A stretch of DNA of 64,000 nt from Williamsia sp. (lineage in GTDB: Bacteria > Bacteroidota > Bacteroidia > Chitinophagales > Chitinophagaceae), in assembly GCA_015069695.1 (NCBI GenBank), contig JADCRZ010000009.1, forward strand, positions 141,396 to 205,395. The letters are read 5' to 3'. The notes below the pieces were generated by a model. That model did no database searches. It saw only the letters and a list, made by a program, of their open reading frames with translations, and had not been told where the DNA came from. The position numbers and the translations under genes are program-made. Positions 34,700 to 44,471 of the stretch are shown in pieces. Each line of letters opens with the position of its first letter. The first letter of the stretch is position 1.

Positions 34700-34831
34700 T
34701 TGTCTGAACCTTGATTTACAGGATTTTTGGGATGCGGAGACTCGCCTGGGAAGGTGGGTGAAACACAGCGTAACACACCCGCAACCTCCAATCCTGTAAT
34801 CCGTGGATCCGTGTAATCCTGGTTCAAGACA
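34700..34831. repeat. Palindromic intergenic repeat element
   Basis: About 132 bases with imperfect inverted ends. The left end begins TTGTCTGAACC and runs into TTTACAGGATTTT; the right end, read on the other strand, begins TGTCTTGAACC and runs into GGATTACACGGAT. Its left 21 bases recur at 29406-29426. It lies between the stop of the short FecR-like gene and the stop of the convergent response regulator, so as a hairpin it could also act as a terminator. No transposase is present. Confidence 0.7.
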
Positions 34832-34835
34832 TCAA

Positions 34836-35603
34836 TCAGGTTTTTGTTTTGTTGGAATGAATGTACTCAAATGGTGTAAGGCCAAACTGTTTTTGAAAAT
34901 TGCGGACAAAAATACGGACGGAGCTATAGCCTGCTATTTCTGAAACGGTGTGGATGTTGTGCGATTCCGCCAGCAGTTCTGCGGCCCTTTTCAGCTTGGT
35001 GAGATTGATCAGCTCATTGGGTGTTAAATCCGAAATGGCTTTGATTTTCCGGTAAAAGGTGGGCCGGCTCATGTTCATATACCGGGCCAGCCGCTCTACA
35101 TCCAATTCGGTTTCCTGCATGTGTTCCAGAATGATTTGCGTAAGGGCTTCCAGGAATTTTTCATCTTCTTTTGTATGTGCAATGCTTTTTACATGCGCAA
35201 AGGGAGAGTTGGCAAAATACGCCTTGATCTTGTTCCGGTTGGCCAGCAGGTTGGCGATCTGCATCTTCAGGTGCTTGGGTGAAAACGGCTTTTCTATATA
35301 CGCATCTGCACCCAGCTCAAGCCCCTCCAGCCTTGCCTGCAGCGTATCTTTTGCCGTTAGCAAAATAACCGGCAGGTGACTGAGTTCCACATCAGACTTG
35401 ATCAGTTTACACAGCTCAAACCCATCCATCTGCGGCATCATCACATCGCTCACGATCAGCTGAACCGCGTGTTCCTTCAGGTATTCCAGCGCCTGCATGC
35501 CGTTGTATGTTTTTACAACTTCATACAGGTCTATCAGGTTGCTTTCAATAAAATCAAGTATTTCATTGTTATCATCTACAAGAAGTACTACAGGCTTTGT
35601 CAT
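34836..35603 (-). CDS. Response regulator with AraC-type DNA-binding domain
   Basis: 255 residues. The receiver domain has 'VDDNNE' (9-14), phospho-acceptor D53 in 'LIVSDVMMPQMDGF', Thr in 'ILLTAKD' and Lys in 'IEKPFSP'. After a linker, an AraC/HTH_18 domain covers about 155-250 ('LDVERLARYMNMSRPTFYRK', 'LTPNELINLTKLKRAAELLA', 'VSEIAGYSSVRIFVRNFQKQ', 'GLTPFEYI'). The pair with the sensor 26 bases upstream corresponds to the single-chain hybrid two-component regulators of Bacteroidota glycan loci, here cut into two proteins. It probably activates the adjacent SusC/SusD operon or the acetylesterase/sulfatase genes. Confidence 0.93.
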   Translation of the reverse strand: MTKPVVLLVDDNNEILDFIESNLIDLYEVVKTYNGMQALEYLKEHAVQLIVSDVMMPQMDGFELCKLIKSDVELSHLPVILLTAKDTLQARLEGLELGADAYIEKPFSPKHLKMQIANLLANRNKIKAYFANSPFAHVKSIAHTKEDEKFLEALTQIILEHMQETELDVERLARYMNMSRPTFYRKIKAISDLTPNELINLTKLKRAAELLAESHNIHTVSEIAGYSSVRIFVRNFQKQFGLTPFEYIHSNKTKT

Positions 35604-35629
35604 ATAACAAACAAGCAGCGTTTAATTGT

Positions 35630-38600
35630 TCAGGTTTGCCGGGGAAGTACAGGCAGGGTTAAGATAAACACGTTCATCTCTGTGTTCCCGCTGTCCAGTG
35701 TTAAACTGCCTCCGTGCATCTCGGCCAATGAGCGGGCTAAAGTTAAGCCTATTCCTGTTCCCGGCTGTTTCGCGGTTTCCCTCGCGCGGTAGAAGCTTTT
35801 AAAGATGGTTTCTTTGCTGTCGGGCGGAATAAGATAGCCATCATTTGCAAAAAGGAGCTGGTATGTATCGCTGTTTTCATCTGTACCTTTCAATGAAATC
35901 AGGGCTTTTGTTGCTGCATATTTAACGGCATTGTCCCATAAGTTGGAGATGATCTTGTTAAATGCTTCCGCGTCGATATAAGCCCAGAAAAATTTGGGAA
36001 AATCAATGATCAGGTCTACTCCCTTTTGAGCAGCCACCGATTTAAAATTTGCATAATGATCCAGCAGCAGCTCCCCTAAATTTTCTTTTGAAAAGCTCAG
36101 CCTGAAACCATTCATTTCTGTCTTGCGGAAATCCAGCAGCTGGTTGCTGAGATGAAGAAGCCGGTCTGTATTCCGGTTCATGATCTCCAGGCTGTTCCTG
36201 ATGGCCGGTATTTCATCGGCACGTTCCATGATGTTTTCCATCGGTCCTCTGATCAGGGTCAGCGGCGTACGGATTTCATGGGCCACATTGGTAAAGAATT
36301 CCATCTTGTCCCGGTAGTTCTCCCGTTCCTTTTCATATTCCATTTTTTCCAGGACCCGCCTATTTTTTTCTTTTGCCCGGTTGCTGAAGTGCCGGATAAC
36401 AAGATAAGCCAGCAAGCCAAGCGCGCCCGCATACAAGGCATAAGCCCACCAGGTTCTCCAGAGGGGCGGCAGGATCCGGATGGTTAAAACGGCCGGCTTT
36501 CCATAGCTTCCTGTATCATCGTTGAGGGCTTTTACCTGGAAGGTATACGTGCCGGGGTTCAGTTCCGTAAAATAAACTTTGCGGTTGGTTTGCAGATGGG
36601 TCCATTCATTGTCCAGTCCATCCATCTTGTATGCATACCTGTTCATCGTCGGTGCCGTATAGCTCAGGGCAGCGAAATCAAGACTGAAGGTAGATTGGGC
36701 ATAGGTCAGGGTAATGCTTTTTGCAGCGGTGACCGAGGTTTTCAGGGGAGAATCTTTTTCGTCGATGGGTAGTTCCTTGTTGTGCACCTGAAAACCGGTT
36801 AAGAAAACCGGCGGCGCAAATAAATTGTTTTCAATCGAGTCAGGATTGAACGTGATCAATCCTTTTACGCTGCCAAAATACATCCGTCCTCTGGCATCCT
36901 TGTATTTCGAGTTGTAGTTAAACTGATCTGTAAGCAGTCCGTGCGATTTTGTGTACACCCTTACTTTTCCTGTAGTAGGCGAGAAGCAGGCGAGGCCTCT
37001 GGAAGTGCTGACCCATAAATTCTTCCTGGCGTCTTCCAGAATGGAATAGGTAACGTTGGAAGGAAAACCGGCTGCTGTGGTAAAGCCTTCAAACCGGTCG
37101 TTTGCAGCGTCATACCTGCACAAGCCGCCTTCTGTGGCAAACCACATGGTTCCCCCGCTGTCTTCAAAAATCTGGTTGATCAGGTTGCTCAGCAAACCTG
37201 CGCGGTTGTTGGGTTGAAAACTGAATTGCTTGTAAATCCCCTTTTCTGTGTTAAAGCAAAATACGCCGTCGCCGTAAGTGCCTGCCCACAAGGTTCCATC
37301 CCTGTCTTCATACAGGGCCCGGTAGAAAACTTTGGGAACCTGGGTGATCAAAGCAAAATTGTCTTCCTGCGGAAGATATTTGTACAATCCCTTGTCTGTA
37401 GCAACGATCAGCGTATCCTTTTTTGTTTTATAAAGACTGTAAATAAAATTGCTGCCAAGACTGGAATTGCGGGTGTTGTAGTGTTTCGTCTTCCTGCCGG
37501 TTTTTGCATCCAGCACATCAAGTCCGTGCAGGTAAGTGCCTACCCACACCTTCTCCCCGTCAACCAGCAACCCGTGAATGTTAGAATAAGAAATACTTTG
37601 TTGCGGGCTGCCGGTATGAAAGGTCTCAAAATGATCGGTGGCGGGATCAAACTTGTCCAGGCCGGCATCTTCGGTTCCGATCCACAGCTTGCCCCATCTG
37701 TCGTGACAGATCTCACGGACCGCATTGCCGCTGATGGAGTTGATGCCGGTGCGGGGAAAATATTTTTTGAACAGGATGTGCTGTTTCGGATAGTAGTTGA
37801 TGCCACCAAAATAAGTTCCTGCCCAGATGCCGCCTTCCTTGTCCCTGCAAAGCGTGTGAACGATGTTGTCTGAAAGCGAGTAGGGGTCGTTCTGGTCCCT
37901 GACCAGGTGCCGGAATCTTCCGCTGGGCAGGTCGAGGATAAAGATGCCTGATTGCGTGGCGATCCAGTACTCGTTGGGGCGGGTAGCGATGATCTGCCGT
38001 ACGATCAGGTCTGTTTGATCGGTGTTCAGGGTCAGGATGTCTTTGTAGGTAGCGCAGCGGATGTCAAAAGATTTCAGGCCCTGGTTGGATGTGCCAACAA
38101 GCAGCCAGCCTGTTCCTGTATCAAAGATAGATTCTATCCAGGTGGAGATCGCGGAGGGCGAGCGGGCAAACAGGTTGTACTCGGTAAAGTTTTCCTGGAT
38201 GCTGTCGTACCGGGCAATGGTGCCTGTAGCCGTAGCCATCCAGAGTGTATTGTCTTTTGTGAGACAGTAGGAGGTAACTTCTTTTCCGATCCTGAATTTT
38301 TTCAGCACCTGGGAAGCCATGTTATACCGGTAAAGCGTATACAGGGAAATATACCAGACGTTGCCGCCGGTAACGCGTACATTTCTGATGGCCCGGTTGC
38401 CGGCCACGTGAAGCTGGCTGAACCGCTCGGTTTTGCCATCATAGCTAAAGATCCCTTTTTCTGTTCCGACCCATATCTGATTGCGCTCGTCTTCGCAAAT
38501 GCTTAAAACGCCGTTGCTCCCGATGCTGTGCGGATCGGCCGGGTCTGTTCTGAAAATTTTAAAGGAAAGACCGTCAAAGCGGTTGAGGCCATCGCGGGTG

Positions 38601-38770
38601 CCGAACCACATAAAGCCCTGGTGATCCTGCAGGCTGCACAGCACGGCATTGTTAGACAGGCCATCTTCAACCTGGTAGTGGGTGAAATAATAAGGCTGGC
38701 AATAAGCCTTGTGGCCGCAAACAAGCAGGGCCAGGTATAACAACAGGAATTTTATGATACGGGTTGGCAT
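35630..38770 (-). CDS. Two-component sensor kinase with periplasmic propeller domains (HTCS-type, split form)
   Basis: 1046 residues. The signal peptide ends 'KAYCQP', followed by two seven-bladed Reg_prop propellers (about 25-690; repeated 'GLW/IWVGT' and 'GLNRFD' motifs) and a Y_Y_Y domain (about 700-765). After one transmembrane helix (771-792) come HisKA with H831 in 'NVAHEIRTPLTLIRGP' and an HATPase_c with 'NLWDNAVKYA', 'FANDGYLIPP' and 'GTGIGLTLA'. The protein stops there; the receiver and AraC domains that normally follow are encoded separately 26 bases downstream. The periplasmic part should bind an oligosaccharide signal. Confidence 0.94.
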   Translation of the reverse strand: MPTRIIKFLLLYLALLVCGHKAYCQPYYFTHYQVEDGLSNNAVLCSLQDHQGFMWFGTRDGLNRFDGLSFKIFRTDPADPHSIGSNGVLSICEDERNQIWVGTEKGIFSYDGKTERFSQLHVAGNRAIRNVRVTGGNVWYISLYTLYRYNMASQVLKKFRIGKEVTSYCLTKDNTLWMATATGTIARYDSIQENFTEYNLFARSPSAISTWIESIFDTGTGWLLVGTSNQGLKSFDIRCATYKDILTLNTDQTDLIVRQIIATRPNEYWIATQSGIFILDLPSGRFRHLVRDQNDPYSLSDNIVHTLCRDKEGGIWAGTYFGGINYYPKQHILFKKYFPRTGINSISGNAVREICHDRWGKLWIGTEDAGLDKFDPATDHFETFHTGSPQQSISYSNIHGLLVDGEKVWVGTYLHGLDVLDAKTGRKTKHYNTRNSSLGSNFIYSLYKTKKDTLIVATDKGLYKYLPQEDNFALITQVPKVFYRALYEDRDGTLWAGTYGDGVFCFNTEKGIYKQFSFQPNNRAGLLSNLINQIFEDSGGTMWFATEGGLCRYDAANDRFEGFTTAAGFPSNVTYSILEDARKNLWVSTSRGLACFSPTTGKVRVYTKSHGLLTDQFNYNSKYKDARGRMYFGSVKGLITFNPDSIENNLFAPPVFLTGFQVHNKELPIDEKDSPLKTSVTAAKSITLTYAQSTFSLDFAALSYTAPTMNRYAYKMDGLDNEWTHLQTNRKVYFTELNPGTYTFQVKALNDDTGSYGKPAVLTIRILPPLWRTWWAYALYAGALGLLAYLVIRHFSNRAKEKNRRVLEKMEYEKERENYRDKMEFFTNVAHEIRTPLTLIRGPMENIMERADEIPAIRNSLEIMNRNTDRLLHLSNQLLDFRKTEMNGFRLSFSKENLGELLLDHYANFKSVAAQKGVDLIIDFPKFFWAYIDAEAFNKIISNLWDNAVKYAATKALISLKGTDENSDTYQLLFANDGYLIPPDSKETIFKSFYRARETAKQPGTGIGLTLARSLAEMHGGSLTLDSGNTEMNVFILTLPVLPRQT

Positions 38771-38810
38771 GGGGAATAATCTGGCAATCGGATGGGAAGC
38801 TTTCTGGCTT

Positions 38811-38818
38811 CAAATGTA
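38811..38818 (-). promoter_or_regulatory. Candidate Bacteroidota -7 box for the split HTCS operon
   Basis: On the minus strand TACATTTG matches the TAnnTTTG consensus exactly, about 41 bases before the kinase start codon. A TTTTG lies upstream, but only 14 bases away, shorter than the usual ~19, so the promoter assignment is tentative. Confidence 0.35.
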
Positions 38819-39001
38819 AGCGGAAATCCGGGCAAAATGGGGGGCTGTTGAAATGAGACAAAACAGGTAAAAGATTGAAACAAAAAAACACCCCAATGCT
38901 CGAATAAATAATTCTTTTTACAGAGCAGCCAATGAAAACAGGCCTACCTGAACAGCCTGAGTTTTCGCCACCTCCTTACAGATACAAAACAACGATCGCT
39001 T

Positions 39002-39553
39002 ATGGGAACAAGCTATACTATTTACAACAGGATGCCGGATGAGCAGCTCTTTAACCTTGTAAAAGAGGACAACAGAAGAGCCTTTGAAGAACTGTACAAT
39101 CGCTACTGGTTCTTATTGCTGGAACAAGCCTGCAAGCCGCTGCAATCAAAAGAAAGGGCACAGGATATTGTGCAGGAAATTTTTATCAGCTTATACCAGC
39201 GCCGCAAATCTATTGAACTGAGCGTATCGCTGAAGGCTTATCTGTGCAAAGCCTTAAAGTTTAAAGTGCTGAATGAGTTCCGGGCCCGGCTGGTACGAAA
39301 CATCTACCAGCAAGCTGTTTGTGCAGAAGGCAAAACCGATTTTGCAAGTCCCGTAGAAACAAAGGAGCTGGAGCAGGCCATCAACAGGTCGGTGGGCCGG
39401 CTGCCGGAAAAATGCAGGAAGGCTTTTTTGCTGAGCCGCCAGGAAAATCTTTCCTACAAAGATATTTCGGGCGAGCTGGACATTTCCGTGAGCACGGTAG
39501 AAAAGCATATCAGCAAAGCCTTGAAGCTGATCCGCTTCCAGCTGAACTGCTGA
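39002..39553 (+). CDS. ECF sigma-70 factor upstream of tandem SusC/SusD pairs
   Basis: 183 residues. Region 2 reads 'MPDEQLFNLVKEDNRRAFEE', 'LYNRYW', 'AQDIVQEIFISLYQRRKSIE' and 'SLKAYLCKALKFKVLNEFRA'; region 4 reads 'RLPEKCRKAFLLSRQENLSY' and 'KDISGELDISVSTVEKHISK'. It precedes the SusC at 39643 by 89 bases on the same strand. Unlike the operon at 7431-14388, no FecR gene follows and the next SusC has no STN domain, so trans-envelope control by the usual route is not possible with the neighbouring genes alone. The short FecR-like protein at 34472 is the nearest candidate partner. Confidence 0.93.
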   Translation: MGTSYTIYNRMPDEQLFNLVKEDNRRAFEELYNRYWFLLLEQACKPLQSKERAQDIVQEIFISLYQRRKSIELSVSLKAYLCKALKFKVLNEFRARLVRNIYQQAVCAEGKTDFASPVETKELEQAINRSVGRLPEKCRKAFLLSRQENLSYKDISGELDISVSTVEKHISKALKLIRFQLNC

Positions 39554-39642
39554 AATCTGCCATCACACAAAAAAAATCCGGAAGAGCATGGAGGTTGCCG
39601 CTGCTTCAGGGTACTATCCTGTAACCACCAAACAGGCTCTCT

Positions 39643-42600
39643 ATGAAGTTCCCTGCATGTATCGCCAACAAAGAGTTGACAAGCACCCTGCCGCCGGGCA
39701 GGGATCTTTTTGCCGGAAGAGCAGCGGCCGTTTTTCTGATTTTCTTCTTCGCCGCAGCAACTGCCTTCCCGCAAGCAGGGTGGCAGGTATCCGGAAGGGT
39801 AACGGACGACAAGGGCGGGGTGATCGAGCGGGCCACTATAACTGTCAGCAATACCCGAACTGCCACAACCACCAACGACAGGGGCGAGTTTTCCCTCCGG
39901 GTGAACAGCGAGTCGGCGGTGCTGACGGTCAGCTATGTGGGCTATGCAACGCTCACGGTGCCGGTGGGCAACAAGCGGACCTTCTCCCTGCAACTGCTGC
40001 CCGACGCATCAAAAAGCCTCAACGATATTGTAGTGGTTGGTTACGGAACCCAGAAAAAGGCTTCTGTGGTGGGCGCGATCGCCACGATAAAAGGAGATGA
40101 AGTGGTCAAGTCTCCTACCTCCAATCTAACGCAGGCGCTGGCCGGCCGGATAGCCGGGGTAACCACGGTTCAGCCTTCCGGCAAACCAGGCTTTGATGCA
40201 GCCAATATCCTCGTCCGCGGCCAGTCAACCTTTGGCAATGCTTCTGCCATCATTGTTGTAGATGGAATTGAGCGCCCTACTTTTGGCGACATCGATCCCA
40301 ACGAAATAGAATCGTTCAACGTGCTTAAGGATGCTTCGGCTACCGCTGTATACGGCATCCGGGGTGCCAATGGCGTCATCGTCGTTACCACCAAGCGGGG
40401 CACGCAGGGAAGAGCCCAGATCTCTTACAACGGAAATGCAAGCCTGCAAACCGCTTCCGGCATCCCGCCCATCCTGGATGCTTACAACAGCGCTTTTTTA
40501 AAGAACGAAGCGCTGGCCAACAACGGCAGTGCACCCATGTTCACCAACGAAGAGCTGCAAAAGTTCAAAGACCATTCCGATCCCATCTGGTATCCGGATG
40601 TAAACTGGTACAAGGAAATTGTCCGCAGCGCCTATCCGCAAACACAGCACAACATCAACATACGGGGTGGTGGTAAAGTGGCATCGTATTTTGTTTCGGC
40701 CGGTTACCTGTACCAGGATGGCATGACAAAAGACTTTGGAAAGCCCAAAGGCTCGCGCTCGGTAAACAACTACACCCGGTACAATATCCGCTCCAACCTC
40801 GACCTGAATTTAAGTCCTGACCTGCGCGTGGGCGTAACGCTCGGCGGCTTGCTGGGAAAGGCATATTCACCGGGCAATACCAGCTTTGGGGATATCGGCT
40901 TTGTGCTGGCAGACGTGATCAAAATACCCAGCTATGCCATGCCGGTAGAGATACCCGGCGTCGGCTATACATCGGCTCCTTCTGTCGGGCTCAACCTGCT
41001 CAGTCCGATTGCCCTGCTGGTGAACGATGGATTTCAGATCAATGAAAGCAACAACATCGAAAGCAAGTTCGACCTCAACTATAAAATGGGCCGGCTGGTA
41101 CCCGGTCTTTCTTTCCGGGGCACGGTTTCTTTTGATTCTTATTCCACCACCATCACCCAATCAGCCAACGGATACCGGACCTACGATATCCTGGACAGAA
41201 GAAATAAAATTTATGGCGTCTCTCCGCTGCACCAGACAGAAAGCTATTCTTCCACGATTACGGTGAATACCAACGGTGGCAACATCAACAACAACAATAT
41301 TACCACCAACATACAAACAGGCTTTGACTACAACCGCCAGTTTGCCGGCAAGCACAATGTAACCGGACTTGTACTCGCTACCCGCCAGGCCCGGCAATCA
41401 ACCGGCAGCGATGCCGTGCGTGCAGTACAGGGCGTGGTGGGCCGCGTAACCTACAATTTTGACAACCGCTATTTTATTGAAGCCAGCGCGGGTTACAACG
41501 GTTCTGAAAATTTTGCCGCAGGAAAACGCTATGGTTTTTTCCCGGCCTTTGCCGGTGGTTATACCATCAGCAACGAAAAGTTCATGGAAGGCCTTACCTG
41601 GATCGATGTGCTGAAGATCAGGGGCTCATATGGTCAATCGGGCAATGATGCGATTGGTGGCAACCGCTTTTTATATCTCAATGATTACGCCATCAGCGGC
41701 AATGCGCAATTCGGTGATCCCAACTCCATCGCCAACTATCCGCTGGTGATCCACTCCCGGATCGGCAACCCGGATGTGACCTGGGAAAAAACAACCAAAA
41801 GCAATATCGGACTGGACGCCAGTTTTGGCAAGGGTTTGCTGAGCTTAACAGTGGATGTTTTTGATGACCTCAGAAAAGACATTCTCGTCACCAACCCGCA
41901 ATCCAGGCTCACCCAGTACGGCGAACCATTCCCGGCGGTGAACGTAGGCAAGGTATACAACAAAGGGTATGAACTGGAAGTAGGTCATCGCTATAAGATC
42001 GGTCCGGTTACCTACGGTGTTACCGCCCTTGTTTCTTTTAACCGCAACGTGATCCTGAACATCGATGAACCCAATGGCCGTCCTGATTACCAGAAACAGG
42101 CCGGTAAAAGGATCGGGCAGTTTGTGGGTTACCTGGCAGATGGTTTTTATCAATCGGCGCAGGACATTGCCAGCTCGCCCGTCAACACCCTGGGCAAGGT
42201 AATACCCGGCGACCTGAAGTTCAAGGATTACAACGGCGACAAACAAATCAACCCGGACGACCGGGTACCCATCGGGTATTCAACGGTGCCGGAATACAAT
42301 TACAGCGTGCGGCCAAACATCTCCTGGAACGGCTTTACACTGGAACTTCTTTTCCAGGGTGCGGCCCATGTAAGCTCGAACGTGATCCTGACGGAAAATT
42401 CTGCGGGACAGCAGATGTATACGTTTATGCTTAACCGCTGGACGCCCGATAAGGCTGCTACAGCCACCTGGCCCGCCCTGCATGCCCTGGGCAGTCCGTT
42501 TGTAAGTTACCAGACCAACAGTTACCTGCTGCAGAATGCCGCCTACTGGAAGCTCCGCAATGCCCAGCTGGCCTGGCTTGTTCCGGCCCGCTGGGTCAAG

Positions 42601-42753
42601 TCGCTGCGGATGTCTTCGCTGCAGGTGGCACTGAGCGGACAGAACCTCCGCACCTGGACGCCCTACAGGTTTGGCTACGATCCCGAACTGGGCGGCAATG
42701 CCAATTACCCCACGCCCCGGATATTCAACTTCTCCGTAAATGCCAGGTTTTAA
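39643..42753 (+). CDS. SusC-family TonB-dependent receptor, first of tandem pair
   Basis: 1036 residues. A long basic N-region precedes the signal core ('AAAVFLIFFFAAATAFPQAG', 27-46). There is no STN domain. The carboxypeptidase-D-like regulatory domain covers about 48-120 ('VSGRVTDDKGGVIERATI'), and the TonB box 'DIVVVGYGTQKK' is at 128-139. The plug contains 'VDGIERPTFGDIDPNEIESF' and 'TAVYGIRGANGVIVVTTKRG', and the barrel ends 'FNFSVNARF'. With the SusD 16 bases downstream it forms a glycan importer. An alternative later start would remove part of the long N-region, but none in frame is convincing. Confidence 0.94.
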   Translation: MKFPACIANKELTSTLPPGRDLFAGRAAAVFLIFFFAAATAFPQAGWQVSGRVTDDKGGVIERATITVSNTRTATTTNDRGEFSLRVNSESAVLTVSYVGYATLTVPVGNKRTFSLQLLPDASKSLNDIVVVGYGTQKKASVVGAIATIKGDEVVKSPTSNLTQALAGRIAGVTTVQPSGKPGFDAANILVRGQSTFGNASAIIVVDGIERPTFGDIDPNEIESFNVLKDASATAVYGIRGANGVIVVTTKRGTQGRAQISYNGNASLQTASGIPPILDAYNSAFLKNEALANNGSAPMFTNEELQKFKDHSDPIWYPDVNWYKEIVRSAYPQTQHNINIRGGGKVASYFVSAGYLYQDGMTKDFGKPKGSRSVNNYTRYNIRSNLDLNLSPDLRVGVTLGGLLGKAYSPGNTSFGDIGFVLADVIKIPSYAMPVEIPGVGYTSAPSVGLNLLSPIALLVNDGFQINESNNIESKFDLNYKMGRLVPGLSFRGTVSFDSYSTTITQSANGYRTYDILDRRNKIYGVSPLHQTESYSSTITVNTNGGNINNNNITTNIQTGFDYNRQFAGKHNVTGLVLATRQARQSTGSDAVRAVQGVVGRVTYNFDNRYFIEASAGYNGSENFAAGKRYGFFPAFAGGYTISNEKFMEGLTWIDVLKIRGSYGQSGNDAIGGNRFLYLNDYAISGNAQFGDPNSIANYPLVIHSRIGNPDVTWEKTTKSNIGLDASFGKGLLSLTVDVFDDLRKDILVTNPQSRLTQYGEPFPAVNVGKVYNKGYELEVGHRYKIGPVTYGVTALVSFNRNVILNIDEPNGRPDYQKQAGKRIGQFVGYLADGFYQSAQDIASSPVNTLGKVIPGDLKFKDYNGDKQINPDDRVPIGYSTVPEYNYSVRPNISWNGFTLELLFQGAAHVSSNVILTENSAGQQMYTFMLNRWTPDKAATATWPALHALGSPFVSYQTNSYLLQNAAYWKLRNAQLAWLVPARWVKSLRMSSLQVALSGQNLRTWTPYRFGYDPELGGNANYPTPRIFNFSVNARF

Positions 42754-42769
42754 CCCAAGACTATCTTGT

Positions 42770-44431
42770 ATGAAAATAAGTAAGACCCGCCTGCTTGCCG
42801 CCCTTTTGTTCTTCGTGTGCGGCGCGTGTAAAAAAGATTTCCTGGAGAGGGCTCCCGGTGTCAATCTTACCCTCGACAAGGTATTTGCCGACCCGGTGCT
42901 GGCAGCCGAATTTGCCGATAACTCCTACCAGTTCAGGGTAAGCGATTATCACCGCTGGGGCGCCAGCAATACCCGCACCAGCACTGCCCATCTTTCAGAT
43001 GAATCTATTGCACAGGGCGATGCACTCACCAGCGTATCTCCCTTTTACCAGGGATTGTATCATAGTACAGAAAACGATATCGGAACGGTATGGGACGATT
43101 CGTACAAAGGCATCCGCAACTGCAACATCGTACTTGCGAGAGTGGACCAGGTGCCGTGGACGGCCGCACAGGATGCCAAGCGGATCAAGGGCGAACAATA
43201 CTTCCTGCGGGCATTTTATTATTTCGAGCTGATCAGGCGCTTTGGCGGTGTTCCGCTGATAGAAAAAGCCTATGGGCTTGATGAGAACATCGACCTGCCC
43301 CGCAACACCTATGATGAATGCGTGAATTTTATCCTGGCTGATCTCGACAAGGCAGAGACCATGCTTCCGGTTGATTACAACGCCACCAGCGGCCCGAATA
43401 CGGCTTCCAATTACGGCCGGGCTACCCTGGGTTCAGCAAAGGCGCTGCGGGCAAGGACCCTGCTGTATGCTGCCAGTCCGAGAGACAATCCATCCGGCGA
43501 CGCCGCCAAATGGCAAAAGGCCGCCGCTGCAGCGAAAGCAGTGATGGACATGAACGTGTATTCCCTGATGCCCAGCTATGGCAGCATGCTGAGCCTGAAC
43601 AAATCACCGGAATATATTTTGATCAAAATAAGGGGGCCGCGTTCGCGGGTGTTTACGTACCTGCAGGATGCCATCCTTTCCCCCGGCTCGGGCGGCGACC
43701 AGGGAACCAACAATCCTACCCAGAACCATGTAGACCTCTATGAGATGGCCAACGGCAAACCCATCACTGATCCTACGTCCGGCTATGATCCGCAGCAGCC
43801 TTATACAGGCCGGGACCCGCGCTTTTATGCCAACGTGCTCTACAACGACGTGTCCTGGCAGGGCCGCAGGATGCAGATGTACGACGGCGGGCAGGACTAT
43901 CGCGAAGGAAACCAGACCTATACGCTCACCCGGTACTATATCAGGAAATGGTGGCCGGAAGTTATATCAGCCGCTTCCTCGGGTACTGCGCTGGTCAACT
44001 ACATCTATTTCCGCTATGGCGAAGTGCTGCTGAACTATGCAGAAGCACAGAACGAAGCTGTGGGGCCCGATGCCAGCGTATACAATGCCATCAACCAGAT
44101 CCGCACCAGGGCAGGCATGCCCAACCTGCCGGCAGGGCTCAGTAAAACGGACATGCGCAACCGCATCCGCAATGAACGGGCCGTGGAGCTTGCGTATGAA
44201 GACCAGCGCTGGTACGATATCATGCGCTGGAAGGTAGGCCCACAGGTAGTTGCACAACCCATGAAGGGGATGAATGTAGTAAAGAATGCAAACGGCTCAT
44301 TTACTTACCAGGTGATCACGCTGCCGGCCGGTGTGCAAAAAGTGTATACCGAGAACCAGCATTATTATCCCATACCCAGAAGGGAAGTACAGAAAAGCAA
44401 TGGCATATTAAAACAAAACCCGGGATGGTAA
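42770..44431 (+). CDS. SusD-family lipoprotein, first of tandem pair
   Basis: 553 residues from the ATG at 42770; an upstream in-frame start inside the SusC gene would spoil the signal peptide. The lipobox is 'VCGAC' before 'KKDFLERAPG'. SusD hallmarks are 'GEQYFLRAFYYFELIRRFGG', 'VPLIEKAYG', 'IYFRYGEVLLNYAEAQNEA', 'RTRAGMPNLP', 'ERAVELAYEDQRWYDIMRWK' and the terminal 'YPIPRREV...LKQNPGW'. It caps the SusC encoded 16 bases upstream. The next SusC begins 40 bases after its stop, so all four genes are probably one transcript. Confidence 0.94.
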   Translation: MKISKTRLLAALLFFVCGACKKDFLERAPGVNLTLDKVFADPVLAAEFADNSYQFRVSDYHRWGASNTRTSTAHLSDESIAQGDALTSVSPFYQGLYHSTENDIGTVWDDSYKGIRNCNIVLARVDQVPWTAAQDAKRIKGEQYFLRAFYYFELIRRFGGVPLIEKAYGLDENIDLPRNTYDECVNFILADLDKAETMLPVDYNATSGPNTASNYGRATLGSAKALRARTLLYAASPRDNPSGDAAKWQKAAAAAKAVMDMNVYSLMPSYGSMLSLNKSPEYILIKIRGPRSRVFTYLQDAILSPGSGGDQGTNNPTQNHVDLYEMANGKPITDPTSGYDPQQPYTGRDPRFYANVLYNDVSWQGRRMQMYDGGQDYREGNQTYTLTRYYIRKWWPEVISAASSGTALVNYIYFRYGEVLLNYAEAQNEAVGPDASVYNAINQIRTRAGMPNLPAGLSKTDMRNRIRNERAVELAYEDQRWYDIMRWKVGPQVVAQPMKGMNVVKNANGSFTYQVITLPAGVQKVYTENQHYYPIPRREVQKSNGILKQNPGW

Positions 44432-44471
44432 GGGCTTTAAAAGGGACTACTCCATTCTCCAAATTCAACGT

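Noticed and set aside
34836..38770. Split HTCS as a sequencing frameshift
   Set aside because: Both proteins have proper ends, a separate ATG and a 26-base gap, so two genes are more likely; it is kept as a finding to check.
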